The notes under the pieces: model-generated
Told to the model about the DNA's origin: nothing
The model's database searches: none
The model's input: only the letters and a program-made list of their open reading frames with translations
Shown: positions 44,910-55,017 of the stretch, one piece after another
Layout: each line of letters opens with the position of its first letter
Numbering within the stretch: position 1 is the stretch's first letter
Position numbers and translations under genes: made by a program
Assembly (NCBI GenBank): GCA_047967505.1
Contig: CM106538.1
Source: Dipteris shenzhenensis
Taxonomy: Eukaryota; Polypodiophyta; Polypodiopsida; Gleicheniales
Length of the DNA stretch: 64,000 nucleotides
Direction: 5' to 3' (one strand)

Positions 44910-46348
44910 TTTGAAAGCAAATACACAGCAAAACGAATGATGCAATCTGCAAACCATCGTGCATGCTTGCACAATTTATAGAATTCAAAGACACTGTTCA
45001 GAACCATCTCCAACGCTGTTCAGAACCATCTCCAATGCGTATGTATTGATGGTCCTCGTCACACATATCTCCTCCAAACTTGCATAGAAACCTCGTGCAA
45101 CCGCAGGTATAATGCTGTACAAAAAATTAACACGCAATAGACAAAAATGCATTGTAACCTGCTCAGCTAATTCTATGAATCGAATATTTTTTCGTTAATG
45201 ATACACCAGCTTATGTGTTTCATTTATGAACCACATAATTGCAAGCCGCCAAGCCAGAACTACAAAGCCAGAGACAACCAGGCCAAACCTCAGAACATCA
45301 AAAACACAAAATTCTACAAGATATTCCTACAAACAGATGACAAAGTTGTGTGCCTGAAGCGAATATCCTAGCCAATAGGAAAATGGGGCAGAACCAGAGC
45401 AGGATGACACACAAGTTCGGGAGGGCAGAAGATGAATTGAGGTCTGCAGTGACACACCAGCACACGACGACGAAGCGCAAGTCCGGAGGGCAGCAAACAA
45501 ATTCATGTTTGCGATCCAAAATCGTGAGGCGAATTCAGGTCTGCAAAATCAATGAGGACAAAGAAAGACAATGAATGCATGCAAATTTTAGCAATGCATG
45601 CAAAGAATCACACTCACTCAACGTTGCTTTTCTACCACGTGTAGCCAATCACAGAAATAACCAATTCGTTAAAAATAAATTAGGTATTTTTTGCCTTCTT
45701 GAAATCTCACCGATGCTAAGGTTCCCCCACCAGGGCAAGCCAAAAAAATCAACCACCCAAATACCATCTTTAGCATGGTAGAATCTCTTGCCAAAAAGAT
45801 GTGGTGGAGCCTACCATGGCTATGATTACGGGGATTTGGTGGGTGATACGATTAGGGAGTGAGGAGATCTAGGTGAGATGAAGAGGCTGCACACGAATGA
45901 GGGATTCTCGTTTGTCCAAAAAAGGAAGAAGGGGGATGCCTATCTGCACATTTTGTGAAAGAGTTGCATTAGTAGTGGGCTTTTCCATTGGTGGGGCAAT
46001 CATCTTGGACTTGGCCTCTAGATGCTTGTAAAACCATGGAATTTGAATCTATAAACAATATTATATAATGGAATTAATCCCCAAAATCTGTGGAAATGTA
46101 AATGTTGAGGAAGCTATCTGTATGTCTACATGATTAGAAAGTGAAGTCTTATCCATGTAACATATGATGTCTATATATCACAAATGTTAGCTAACACTTA
46201 TTTCATTTATTTTGGACTTGTCAGTGTACAAATTCATTTTTACAATGTCATATACTTTTGGACTAGTTTTCGGATAAAATTTATAAAAACAAGCTTTTTT
46301 TTAAATATTTTTAAAGGAGATGAAACTAAAATTATAAAATTTAACGCA
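44910..46348. other. unassigned, probable promoter side of the gene above
   Basis: No recognised coding. 44999-45034 repeats gttcagaaccatctccaa twice. The frames at 45298-45781 have no known domain. From 46.1 kb on the DNA becomes AT-rich. Confidence 0.35.
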
Positions 46349-46658
46349 GCGTAGATAAGTTACATGAAAAAATAAGATTCGGCACTTGTAAACTCTCTTA
46401 ATATTTAATGGTGTTAATAGACACCTTCAAAAGTTATAGTATTAAGGAAACTCTCACAATATTTATAAAGGTGTTGACAAACACCAAAAGTTATAATAAG
46501 CTTGAGATAAGTTACACAAAAAAATAAGATTCAATAATTGTAAACTCTCTTAATATTTATAATGGTGTTTAGGAAACACTTTCAAAAGTTACAAGTAGAA
46601 GTAGCACACTCTCACAATATTTATAAAGGTGTTGAAAAACACCAAAAGTTACAATAAG
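46349..46658. repeat. tandem duplication, about 155 bp x 2
   Basis: Two copies run from 'gataagttaca' to 'acaccaaaagtta(t/c)aataagc' (46353-46501 and 46507-46658). Each contains the short hairpin ggtgtt-gNNa-aacacc. Confidence 0.8.
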
Positions 46659-46724
46659 CCTCTCACTGGAAGGCATATCTATTTTCTCTCTCTATCCTAA
46701 ACTCAACCCATTCAAGAGCTAAGC

Positions 46725-47112
46725 TCATCTCATCCTCATCGATGTAGTTAAAATTATAGAAGAGAAGGATTGATGAATTTTCTCCTGTATAACACTTTGT
46801 TTATTCCAAATGGCTTGCACTTCCTGGGATGGAAATCTTCCATAACGAGCCACACGTGAATATATCTCACTTTGAAAGTCTGTCAGCTCTCTCCTATATG
46901 ACTGCAATTTATCTATTTCACTAGTAGTCATACTTATTTTTCTTTTCTCCTCCTTCTCTAAGCCCTTCTGACAAGCAAAGTCATCCTTCTCATACTAGGT
47001 TAACGGAGCTGGATTGCGCTTTCTCTCCTCTCTCTTTCCCTAATTCTCGGCAATCCATAGTTTGGTGTTGCTAATGGCTTGCTCGACAGAATCGATTACT
47101 TCAAAAAGATCC
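46725..47112 (-). pseudogene. unrecognised coiled-coil-like coding relic
   Basis: On the minus strand MDLFEVIDSVEQAISNTKLW (from 47112) ends in a stop at about 47041. In another frame KISMTTSEIDKLQSYRREL, TDFQSEIYSRVARYGRFPSQ and EVQAIWNKQSVIQEKIHQSF follow (46950-46725). Composition is strongly protein-like and heptad-rich, but I know no family. It reads away from the palindrome array, so the array could sit between two divergent transcription units. Frames are broken, so it is probably dead or has an unseen intron. Confidence 0.4.
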
Positions 47113-47290
47113 ATGGAAACGAGAGGAGGAAGGTAACAAGAGCGAGGAAGGTAACTAGAGGAGGTAAGGCAAGATGGAAGGAGTATGCTTGAGGGAGGTA
47201 GCAAGCTAAGGGTGTCCACTTCCGAACCACTCGTAGGGGAGTGTGACACCCCCTCGAGTGAAAATACAAAGGTTTTGCTTCCGTGTTCAA

Positions 47291-47873
47291 TACCTTGATC
47301 GAGGTATTGTGTCCAATGAAATTGGCACATGTGGACAACCAAAGCGACCTAATACCTCGATCGAGGTCTTGCATTTTAATCAACCGAATCGAGCCTATAC
47401 CTCGATCGTGGTGTCGTGGCACCACAACAATACCTCGATCGAGGTATCATGGCAAGTCCACATACCTCGATCGTGGTGTGCAGGACTGATGATGACATGG
47501 AGGCGTGGCAAATACCACGATCGAGGTATGTGGCATCCAACATGGTATTTAGTGTAGCGTGCTGGCAGCTGACATACCATGATCGAGGTATGTGGAACTA
47601 TTGACACGTACGCATGGCAAATACCATGATCAAGGTTTTCAGCATCCTACGTGGCCAGTGGCTTAACTTGATGCGGAACAATTTCCTTATGTGGAGAAAC
47701 ATCCAGGATTATACATGGCACAAATACCACAATCGTGGTAATGCACATGGACAGCCACATATGCATGTATAGACTTAGTATGCATGGCATGATATGTTCG
47801 TGTGAAATACCACGATTGTGGTATTATGAAATTCTAAAATTTCCTATATAAAGAGAGGGACCTCGATCGAGCC
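47291..47873. promoter_or_regulatory. array of about eleven 16 bp palindromes (consensus TACCTCGATCGAGGTA)
   Basis: Copies lie at 47291-47306, 47353-47368, 47398-47413, 47431-47446, 47463-47478, 47513-47528, 47575-47590, 47622-47637, 47725-47740, 47808-47823 and a partial one at 47860-47872. The palindrome is kept even when arms vary (CCTC/GAGG, CCAC/GTGG, CCAT). Spacing is irregular (about 20-90 bp between copies) and the DNA between copies is not repeated. That pattern argues for binding sites of a dimeric protein rather than a satellite. The last full copy ends about 20 bp before a TATA box. Confidence 0.85.
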
Positions 47874-48002
47874 CCTCATTGTTGAAACCTCGATCTAAAT
47901 TGACGGAATTGCTAGAGCAACGGAGAATGACGGAGGCAGATCGACGGAATTGCTGGAGCAACGGAGATCGACAAACGGAGATGGATGGAGCAGGAGATTC
48001 CA
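47844..48002 (+). promoter_or_regulatory. TATA box and short first exon ending in a consensus splice donor
   Basis: ctatataaagag (47844-47855) is a good plant TATA box. About 130 bp later ATGGATGGAGCAGGAGATTC (from 47981) opens a frame MDGAGDS and ends at cag|gtaagg near 48003, a consensus 5' splice site. The leader between contains two imperfect copies of gacggaattgctagagcaacggag (47903-47926, 47943-47966). Everything after the donor is the AT-rich repeat array, which would then be intron. No downstream exon could be assigned. Confidence 0.5.
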
Positions 48003-48109
48003 GGTAAGGTTTTTTTAAGTGTAGGATTTTTTTTTACAAAAATTTATTTAAATTTTAGTTTATGGGAAAATGTAATTTAATTATAGAATATTTGAACATT
48101 TAAAATGCA

Positions 48110-49740
48110 TTTTAAAGTTTTTTAATATTATTTTTTTAATTACTGAAGTTTTTATTTAAATGTCAAAATGTATATATTTTATTTTTTAAAATCATCTATT
48201 TTAAAAAAAAGATTAAAGTAATTTTTACGTTATTTTTCAAATTAGTGAAGTTTTTATTGAAATATAAAAATGTTTAAATTTTATTTTTAAAAATCATCTT
48301 TCAAAAAAAAAGAAAATAAGAGTTTAAAGTAGTTTTTATATTATTTTTCAAATTAGTGAAGTTTTTATTTAAATGTCAAAACATATATATTTTATTTTTA
48401 AAAATCATCTATTAAAAAAAAGAAGAGATTAAAGTAGTTTTTATGTTATTTTTCAAATTAGTGAAGTTTTTATTTAAATATAAAAACGTTTAAATTTTGT
48501 TTTTGAAAATCATCTATAAAAAAAAGAAAATAAGAGTATAAAGTAATTTTTATAATATTTTTCAAGTTAGTGAAGTTTTTATTTAAATGTCAAAACGTAT
48601 ATATTTTGTTTTTTAAAATCATCTATTTAAAAAAAGAGAGATTAAAGTAGTTTGGATGTTATTTTTTAAATTAGTGAAGTTTTTAATTAAATATAAAAAC
48701 ATTTAAATTTTGTTTTTAAAAATCATCTATTAAAAAAAAAAGAGAGAGTTTAAAGTAGTTTTTATATTATTTTTCTAGTTAGTGAAGTTTTAAATTAAAT
48801 GTCAAAAAGTATATATTTTGTATTTTAAAATCATCTATGAAAAAAAGAGAAAACTAGAGTTTAAAGAAGTTTTTATATTATTTTTCAAATTAGTGAAATT
48901 TTTATTTAAATGTCAAAATGTATATATTTTATTTTTTAAAATCATGTATTAAAAAATAAAGTAGTTTTTTAAATTAGTGAAGTTTTTATTTAAATATGAA
49001 AACGTTTAAATTTTATTTTTAAAAGTCATATTTAAAAAAAAAAAGAAAACTAGAGTTTAAAGTAGTTTTTATATTATTTTTTAGATTAGTGAAGTTTTTA
49101 TTTAAATGTCAAAACGTATATATTTTATTTTTTAAAATCATCTATTAAAAAAAGAGAGATTAAAATAGTTTTTACGTTATTTTTCAAATTAGTGAAGTTT
49201 TTATTTAAATAAAAAAACGTTTAGATTTTATTTTTTAAAACCATCTTTTTAAAAAAAGTAAACAAGAGTTTAAAGTAGTTTTTATATTATTTTTCAAGTT
49301 AGTGAAGTTTTTATTTAAATGTCAAAAGGTATACATTTTGTTTTTTAAAATCATCTATTTAAAAGAAAAGAGATTGAAGTAGTTTTTATGTTATTTTTGA
49401 AATTAGTGAAGTTTTTATTTAAATACAAAAATGTTTAAATTTTATTTTTAAAATCATCTATTAAAAAAACGAAAACAAGAGTTTAAAGTAGTTTTTATAT
49501 TATTTTTCAAGTTAGTGAAGTTTTAAATTAAATGTCAAAACGTATATATTTTATATTTTAAAATCATCTATTTTTTAAATAAAAAACAAGAGATTAAAGT
49601 AGTTTTTATATTATTTTTTAAACTAGGGAAGTTTTCATTTAATTGTAAAAACATATATAGTTTGTTTTTAAAAATCATATGTTAAAAAAAAGAGAAAACA
49701 AGAGTTTAATGTAGTTTTTATATTATTTTTCAAAGGGTGA
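48110..49740. repeat. AT-rich tandem array with alternating A/B monomers
   Basis: Sixteen monomers share gtgaagtttttatttaaa. The anchor occurs at about 48144, 48245, 48356, 48461, 48570, 48674, 48782, 48893, 48977, 49089, 49192, 49302, 49406, 49515, 49625 and 49736. Type A continues tgtcaaaacgtatatatttt; type B continues tataaaaacgtttaaatttt. They alternate A-B, and spacing alternates about 104 and 110 bp, giving a dimer near 214 bp. The order breaks at 48782-48977 (two A in a row, then a short unit of about 84 bp) and at the 3' end. Confidence 0.9.
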
Positions 49741-50849
49741 GGTTTTAGACTCTATACTTAAAAGATCTAGTCTACAACCATCATGCGATTGATCATATAG
49801 AAATCATCGCATGTAGTCTACAACCATCATGCGAGCGATCGATCGATGTGTAGGGTTGTAAGAGAACCAAGCAATACGTGATTGAAATTCATATAGAAGC
49901 TAGTACCTTAAAGGACTATTACCAAGCCATGCAACTTTAAATGTATTAATGGGAAACTCAATGTGTAATAATTATTGAGTTGCCAACAAATGCATCACTT
50001 GTGTTCTTTTTGTGTCAACAAAATCACATTGTAGATGAAGTGTTCAACTTCAAAGAACATAGCTCTACTAAACTTGTCCTTCTAATGTATTTGCCAAAAT
50101 GGTTGTTTTCTTAGCATATATTATCACCATGTACGTGACCACTAACTATACAATAGAAAGTGTAGCATCTTTAACATAGAGTTTGAAATTTCTTTGAAAA
50201 TGAAATAAGACCAAGGATGTACATCTAAATCCCTTTGTCAATAACACCGTTCAATAGCTATCGTGTGTGCATCTTCCATTGAAGAGTGAAGCAACTTGGA
50301 GCATGCAAGAGTGCATGTGTTGCACTTGCAACATAGCACTATTGTAGGCACAGCCACACATTTGGCCCATCTACCTTTAGGTGCATAGGATGATCCCAAC
50401 AACATCCTACCTTATCAACAAGGAGTACTTGACTAAGTGTAATCAATTAAACAAATAGGATGATTTGAACAACACATTCGCATACACATCATTTTCAAAT
50501 CATATGGTGCGAGAGGTTGATGTAAGGAGAGGGTAGATCATGTGGCTAGCAATCCCTTTAGCCGGCACGTGAAATTATAGAAATAGGGAACTAGGGAGGG
50601 TTGTAGATCTATGTATGGATATAGTTACATATACAAATACAAAGACTTATGTGATTCCATGAAACCTTGTCATGAGCTTTTGCAAAAATTCAATCAAAAT
50701 TGGCTAGCTAAAAGTTTTCATTACCCAAATAGAATATTAAGTCCCATTGAATAGAGTATTAATTTTCATTACCCAAATAGAATATTAATTTCCATGTGTT
50801 TTTTTGTGCATGCTCTAGCCAGCGCGTAGGTTTTGGCACCACTGTTCAT
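49741..50849. other. unassigned intergenic DNA
   Basis: agtctacaaccatcatgcga is repeated at about 49768 and 49816. The rest shows no gene or structured repeat that I could recognise. Confidence 0.4.
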
Positions 50850-52075
50850 ATGCAGATAGCGATTTTGAGAACTGAGATGAGGGCACTGCAGGATGCTGGG
50901 GCACCTCCTCACTTGGTCGTGAGTCTCGATTCAGTCATCGATGCTCTAGATTGATTAGACACATTTGAGGACATTTTGGATACCTTTCAAGCACAGGCTG
51001 AGATTGGTGGTATGGCTTGGATTGGAGAGCCATTCGAGAGTTGTTTGAGTGCGAGTCACCTCACAGGTAGGCCTTAGAGGATATGTTTTGGGATGGTCAC
51101 ACTGAGGCGATGTGACCACGATCAAGGCAGCCCTTTTATATTTTACGTTGTAGGCACCCCGCATGGTAGCGCACATTTATCCGAGATATCTCACTACGAA
51201 TGGTGGTCGATTGCCTAGCAACTATTAGATAGCCAGGTCATTTGCCATGCAGCTATATGCCAAGTTTGTGCTTGGTCATCGGGTAGACTACCTTAGTACC
51301 CGTCCAAGATCAGGAGCAGGACATGGTAGGATGGGGCGTTAGGAGCGTCAGACTGCAGGATCCACCCCAGTGTGGCCCTGTACCTCGCCCCTCCTGTAGA
51401 TGTGTCGACTAGGACACCCATAGATGCACCAGTCATAGCCAGGCTTCCTATGGCCACTTGCATCCTTTTCCATGAGTATTTTAACACTGTAGGGTGGTTT
51501 GGACTAGGGTGCGGCCACATTGCACATCTCCATTGCATGACCTGCCACATGGTGGCACGATCAGTGTGCCTTGTATGCTTTGCTGACATTGATGTGGCCA
51601 CATACAGAGAACTAGGCATGGATGATTTTATCCTGGTCATCGTCAGGCCATTGATCCATTTGCCTATGGGGTCTTGACAAAGCACTATAGGGAGGAGGCA
51701 TAGAGAGCTTTGCTGCAGTAGGAGGATGCTGATACTTTAGTGGTTACATCGTGTGTTCTGCGATGCTTCTCGTATGGTGATTTCATGCCAGGTGATGAGG
51801 CACACGCAGAGGAGGCACATCGTATTGAGTGAGAGGCAGAGCTTCAAATATCATTGTAGTAGTGGATGGAGCAACATCTTGGGTGGGGCTGAGACTAGCA
51901 TCTTCTGCATGTAGAGACGATTACTCAAGCTAGATTTGAGGCACGGGTATTTGCAGATGCACGACTTTGGGAGTCGAGTTATCAGATTCTGATTCAGGAT
52001 GATTATTCATGCTTCACACATATCTTGTTTAGGGATGCACTTCTACACAATGATGATGATGATGATGTACACATT
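50850..52075 (+). pseudogene. RING-finger-like coding relic
   Basis: The plus strand is protein-like over 1.2 kb and more GC-rich than its flanks. Early segments include MQIAILRTEMRALQDAGAPP and LDTFEDILDTFQAQAEIGG. At 51372-51677 there is an uninterrupted stretch in which CILFHEYF is followed by CGHIAHLHCMTCHMVARSVC and LVC. The spacing C-x-H-x2-H-x2-C-x10-C-x2-C is the second half of a RING domain. The first half has C-x2-F, where a single TGC to TTC change would have removed the second Cys. After a frame change near 51670, later segments are like ITQARFEARVFADARLW and LFRDALLHNDDDDD. About a dozen stops interrupt it, all TAG or TGA. Function is dead; it could be a host gene or a transposon-borne ORF. 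Confidence 0.5.
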
Positions 52076-52583
52076 CATTTTGGTACTTTCACGATGTTGT
52101 TCTTACTTTTATGATGTATGAGCATTTTGGTACTTTTATGATGTTGTTCTTACTTTGTTTATCTCAGTTTATAGTTTTTGTTCAAATCTAACATAAACAT
52201 TTAAAATTAGGAGTATCATTTTGAATTTCAAATATCTCAATTCACACATCCAATATATAAGGTATTTTAAAAATAATGCCGTCTAAAGTAATTCTAAACA
52301 TTAAGCATTGAAAAGGTGTTTAAGTATAAGGTCTCTCTCTCTCTCTCTCTTGCTATGAACTTTATCACTTTGAATATCATATTGAATTTCGTATATATGA
52401 ATGCTTGCAATTATTACACCAATATTGTCACTAATTTTTGTAAATTGTAGATTAAGAAAAAAAATGTCAATGTTTAGCATGGAATGGTGCTCAATGGTAG
52501 TAACATGTGTCAAACATTAATACATGATTATGTACAATTCGTCCACAATCATATAATACGTGTATAATAATTCTCTCTTGGGC
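52076..52583. other. unassigned
   Basis: tttggtactttnatgatgttgttcttac is duplicated at about 52079 and 52129. It includes a short (CT)n run at 52330-52350. No gene seen. Confidence 0.4.
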
Positions 52584-53057
52584 CAACCAAATCTTGTAGG
52601 GATGTATATCTAGGGTAGCCTAAGAGCCGTTCAAAGTTTCATCCCCAATAGATAAGTTCACATGCATATTTGGTTAGTACGTGCACCATTTTTCATACGT
52701 AGTCACTAGTAGTGAGTGCATGAAAAAATGTATGCATTATACCTTCTACGTGACACATACCAAATTGATTGGCAACCAAATCTTGCATGGATGTAGGTCT
52801 AGGGTAGCCTAAGGGCCGTGCAAAGTTTCATCCCCAACAGATAAGTCCACATGTCTATTTAGTTAGTACGTGCGTCATTTTTCATACGTAGTCACTAGTA
52901 GGAAGTGCATGCAAAATGTACACATTATACCTTCCACGCGGCACATACCAAATCCATTGGCAACCAAATCTTGCATGGATGTAGGTCTAGGGTAGCCTAA
53001 GGCCTGTGCAAATTTTCATGCCCACCAACAAATAAGTCCACATGCGTATTTGGTTAG
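52584..53057. repeat. 189 bp tandem satellite, about 2.5 copies
   Basis: Copies start at accaaatcttg (52586, 52775, 52963), giving periods of 189 and 188 bp. They share ctagggtagcctaag and catacgtagtcactagtag. The third copy is cut off within ~95 bp and continues into telomere-like sequence. Confidence 0.9.
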
Positions 53058-53445
53058 GGTTTTGGGATTAGGGATTAGGGGTTAGGGTTTACGAATTAGC
53101 ATTTAGGGGTTTAGGATTTAGGTTTAGGAATTAGGATCTAGGGCTTAAGGGTTAGGGTTTAGAAATTAGGGTTTTAGGATTAGGGTTTTAGGATTAGGGA
53201 TTAGGGGTTAGGGTTTACGGATTAGAATTTAGGGGTTTAGGATTTAGGTTTAGGGATTAGGGTTTGGGTTTAGGGCTTAGGGTTTAAGGGTTAGAGTTTA
53301 GGAATCAGGGATTAGGGTTTTAAGGGTTAGGATTAGGATTTAGGGTTTAGAAATTAGGGGTTAGGATTTAAGATTTAGGGTTTAAGGCTTAGGGATTAGG
53401 GTTTATGGTTTTGAGGGCTAGAATTACGGTTTAGGGTTTAATTAA
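53058..53445. repeat. degenerate telomere-like (TTTAGGG/TTAGGG) tract
   Basis: About 390 bp of TTTAGGG, TTAGGG, GATTAGGG and TTTAAGGG variants, all in the same orientation. A longer block beginning gggattaggggttagggttt appears twice (about 53070 and 53197), so the tract itself has been partly duplicated. The plant telomere unit is TTTAGGG; this is an interstitial, diverged version. Confidence 0.85.
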
Positions 53446-53506
53446 TTTTTTGAACAAGATCTAGATTTCTAAATAATTAATAAAGTAAATTATTAAGAAG
53501 AGACTA

Positions 53507-53911
53507 ATGTTCTTTATAATGGTTGTTACAGCTTGTTTGCAAAGGAAACTCACAAAGGAGATGGCTACAAAATTTATTCCGGGGATGGAGGTAATTCTAT
53601 GTTGCAAAAGAGTAGTTGCATTTGCTACAATCCGTGAAAGTGATCCAAATTCTATTTGTCACTTTAGAAGACTTGGCGAAGATAAGGTGGCGGTTATCGT
53701 ATCAAGGATTCTTAGTGCACATGTTGAGCTAAAGCATAAGTGTGGGGATATGGAAATCATTGGGGATGTTATGCCCTATAATACTTCCAACAAAGCATTT
53801 ATTGCATGGGATAGAGATGAGACTTATCCAACACATGTCATCAGGAATACAAAGTGCATATCTTTGGATTTTAAAGTGGCAGATATTTTACAAATGTTAT
53901 CATTTGCATAA
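53507..53911 (+). pseudogene. transposon-associated ORF, unrecognised
   Basis: This frame reads KFIPGMEVILCCKRVVAFAT, HFRRLGEDKVAVIVSRILS and MEIIGDVMPYNTSNKAFIAW, ending in a stop at 53911. The layout (a small beta-rich segment followed by a GDV...FIAW block) resembles a domain found in some plant transposon proteins, but I cannot name it. It begins about 60 bp after the telomere-like tract, just after an AG acceptor-like ttgttacag. It is in the same direction as the DUF7869-like relic and probably belongs to the same element. Confidence 0.4.
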
Positions 53912-54143
53912 ATAAGAATGTAGCAGAAGGTTAAGTCTTGGGATTTGAACAAGTGGAACACTGGACATTTGCGTAGATGAGAATTCAAAAAGTTACTGAT
54001 GATGGTATGGATGATAACTCAATCTCATTGGATGGTCCCTAATATGAGGTAGGTAAGGATTTGAGATGGAGCATGCAATTTTTAAAGATTGGAAAGACTC
54101 GGCATGTGGTTTTTAATGATAAACATAATGTATACACAACAAA

Positions 54144-54981
54144 TTGAAAGAATATGCCAATGTACCAAGCTCTATTCATTCAGAGATGGATGATTCCAAT
54201 GCACTCAACTATAGCACTGACATCTTATCAGGATCGATAAGTTCATTGGTACCAAGAAAGAAAAAGATTTCACAAGTGATTCCTCATCCGGGGTGGATGA
54301 GTTCATGCACATTGAGAACTTGGGCAAAGATGTCAAAAGTGATATCTTATCAAGCATGGATGGTTTCATGGATACTGATAAAGTTCTTGGAGTCAAACAA
54401 AGTAACTATGGAATTATGGAAATCATGCACGATGATATAATGAGTGATGTTCTCTCAGGAGTAGAGGATATTCAAGACTATGGAGCTATGAAATCCATAG
54501 AAAGTGCATCAATGAGTGATGTTCTCTCAGGAATTGATGAGTTTGAAGATCATTCTGGACACTCTATTGCCCCACTGACTATGGAGTTATGAAATCCATA
54601 GAAAGTACATCAATGAGTGATGTTCTCTCAGGAATAGATGAGTTTGAAGATCATTCTAGACACTCTATTGCCACTGTGACAAGTGGTTCTACGATTGTAT
54701 CAAAAGTAAGGATGAGATCAACAAAGGACTATTCGGTATTTGACTTTGATTGAGAAACACTTAATGTTACAAATGGTTTGATGAATTTATCAAAAGCAGG
54801 GATGACATCAACAAAGGACTATTCAGTATTTGACTGTCAGAGTGATAAGATCAAGGATGCAACATCCCATGAAAATAACGTGACAAATAAATCTTACAAG
54901 GAGAACTGCACAAATCCAAATAAGAATGTACAGAAGGTCCCAAAACGGACATACAGATGCATGAAACGACAGCGAGTCTAG
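54144..54981 (+). pseudogene. repeat-containing acidic ORF relic
   Basis: Two kinds of coding repeats lie here. ASMSDVLSGIDEFEDHSGHS-type units start at 54440, 54512 and 54613 (all sharing atgagtgatgttctctcagg). A 90 bp in-register repeat has acaaaggactattc at 54721 and 54811, coding STKDYSVFD. Frame changes and stops break the ORF. A basic C-terminal stretch (KRTYRCMKRQRV) ends at 54981. It lies between the frame at 53507 and the DUF7869-like relic, in the same direction. Confidence 0.5.
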
Positions 54982-55017
54982 GCAAATCCAAAAAAGCAAC
55001 CGAAGAGAATAAGAGTA

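Noticed and set aside
47243-47607. Overlapping frames with repeated IPRSRYHG or YLDRGI peptides
   Set aside because: They arise because the 16 bp palindrome is read in several frames on both strands; the DNA-level symmetry is the primary signal.
47291-47873. CRISPR array
   Set aside because: Repeats are short palindromes at irregular spacing with no constant spacer length, in a plant-like genome with introns and retrotransposons.
53058-53445. A true chromosome end
   Set aside because: The repeat units are diverged and coding relics continue for more than 10 kb beyond, so it is interstitial.
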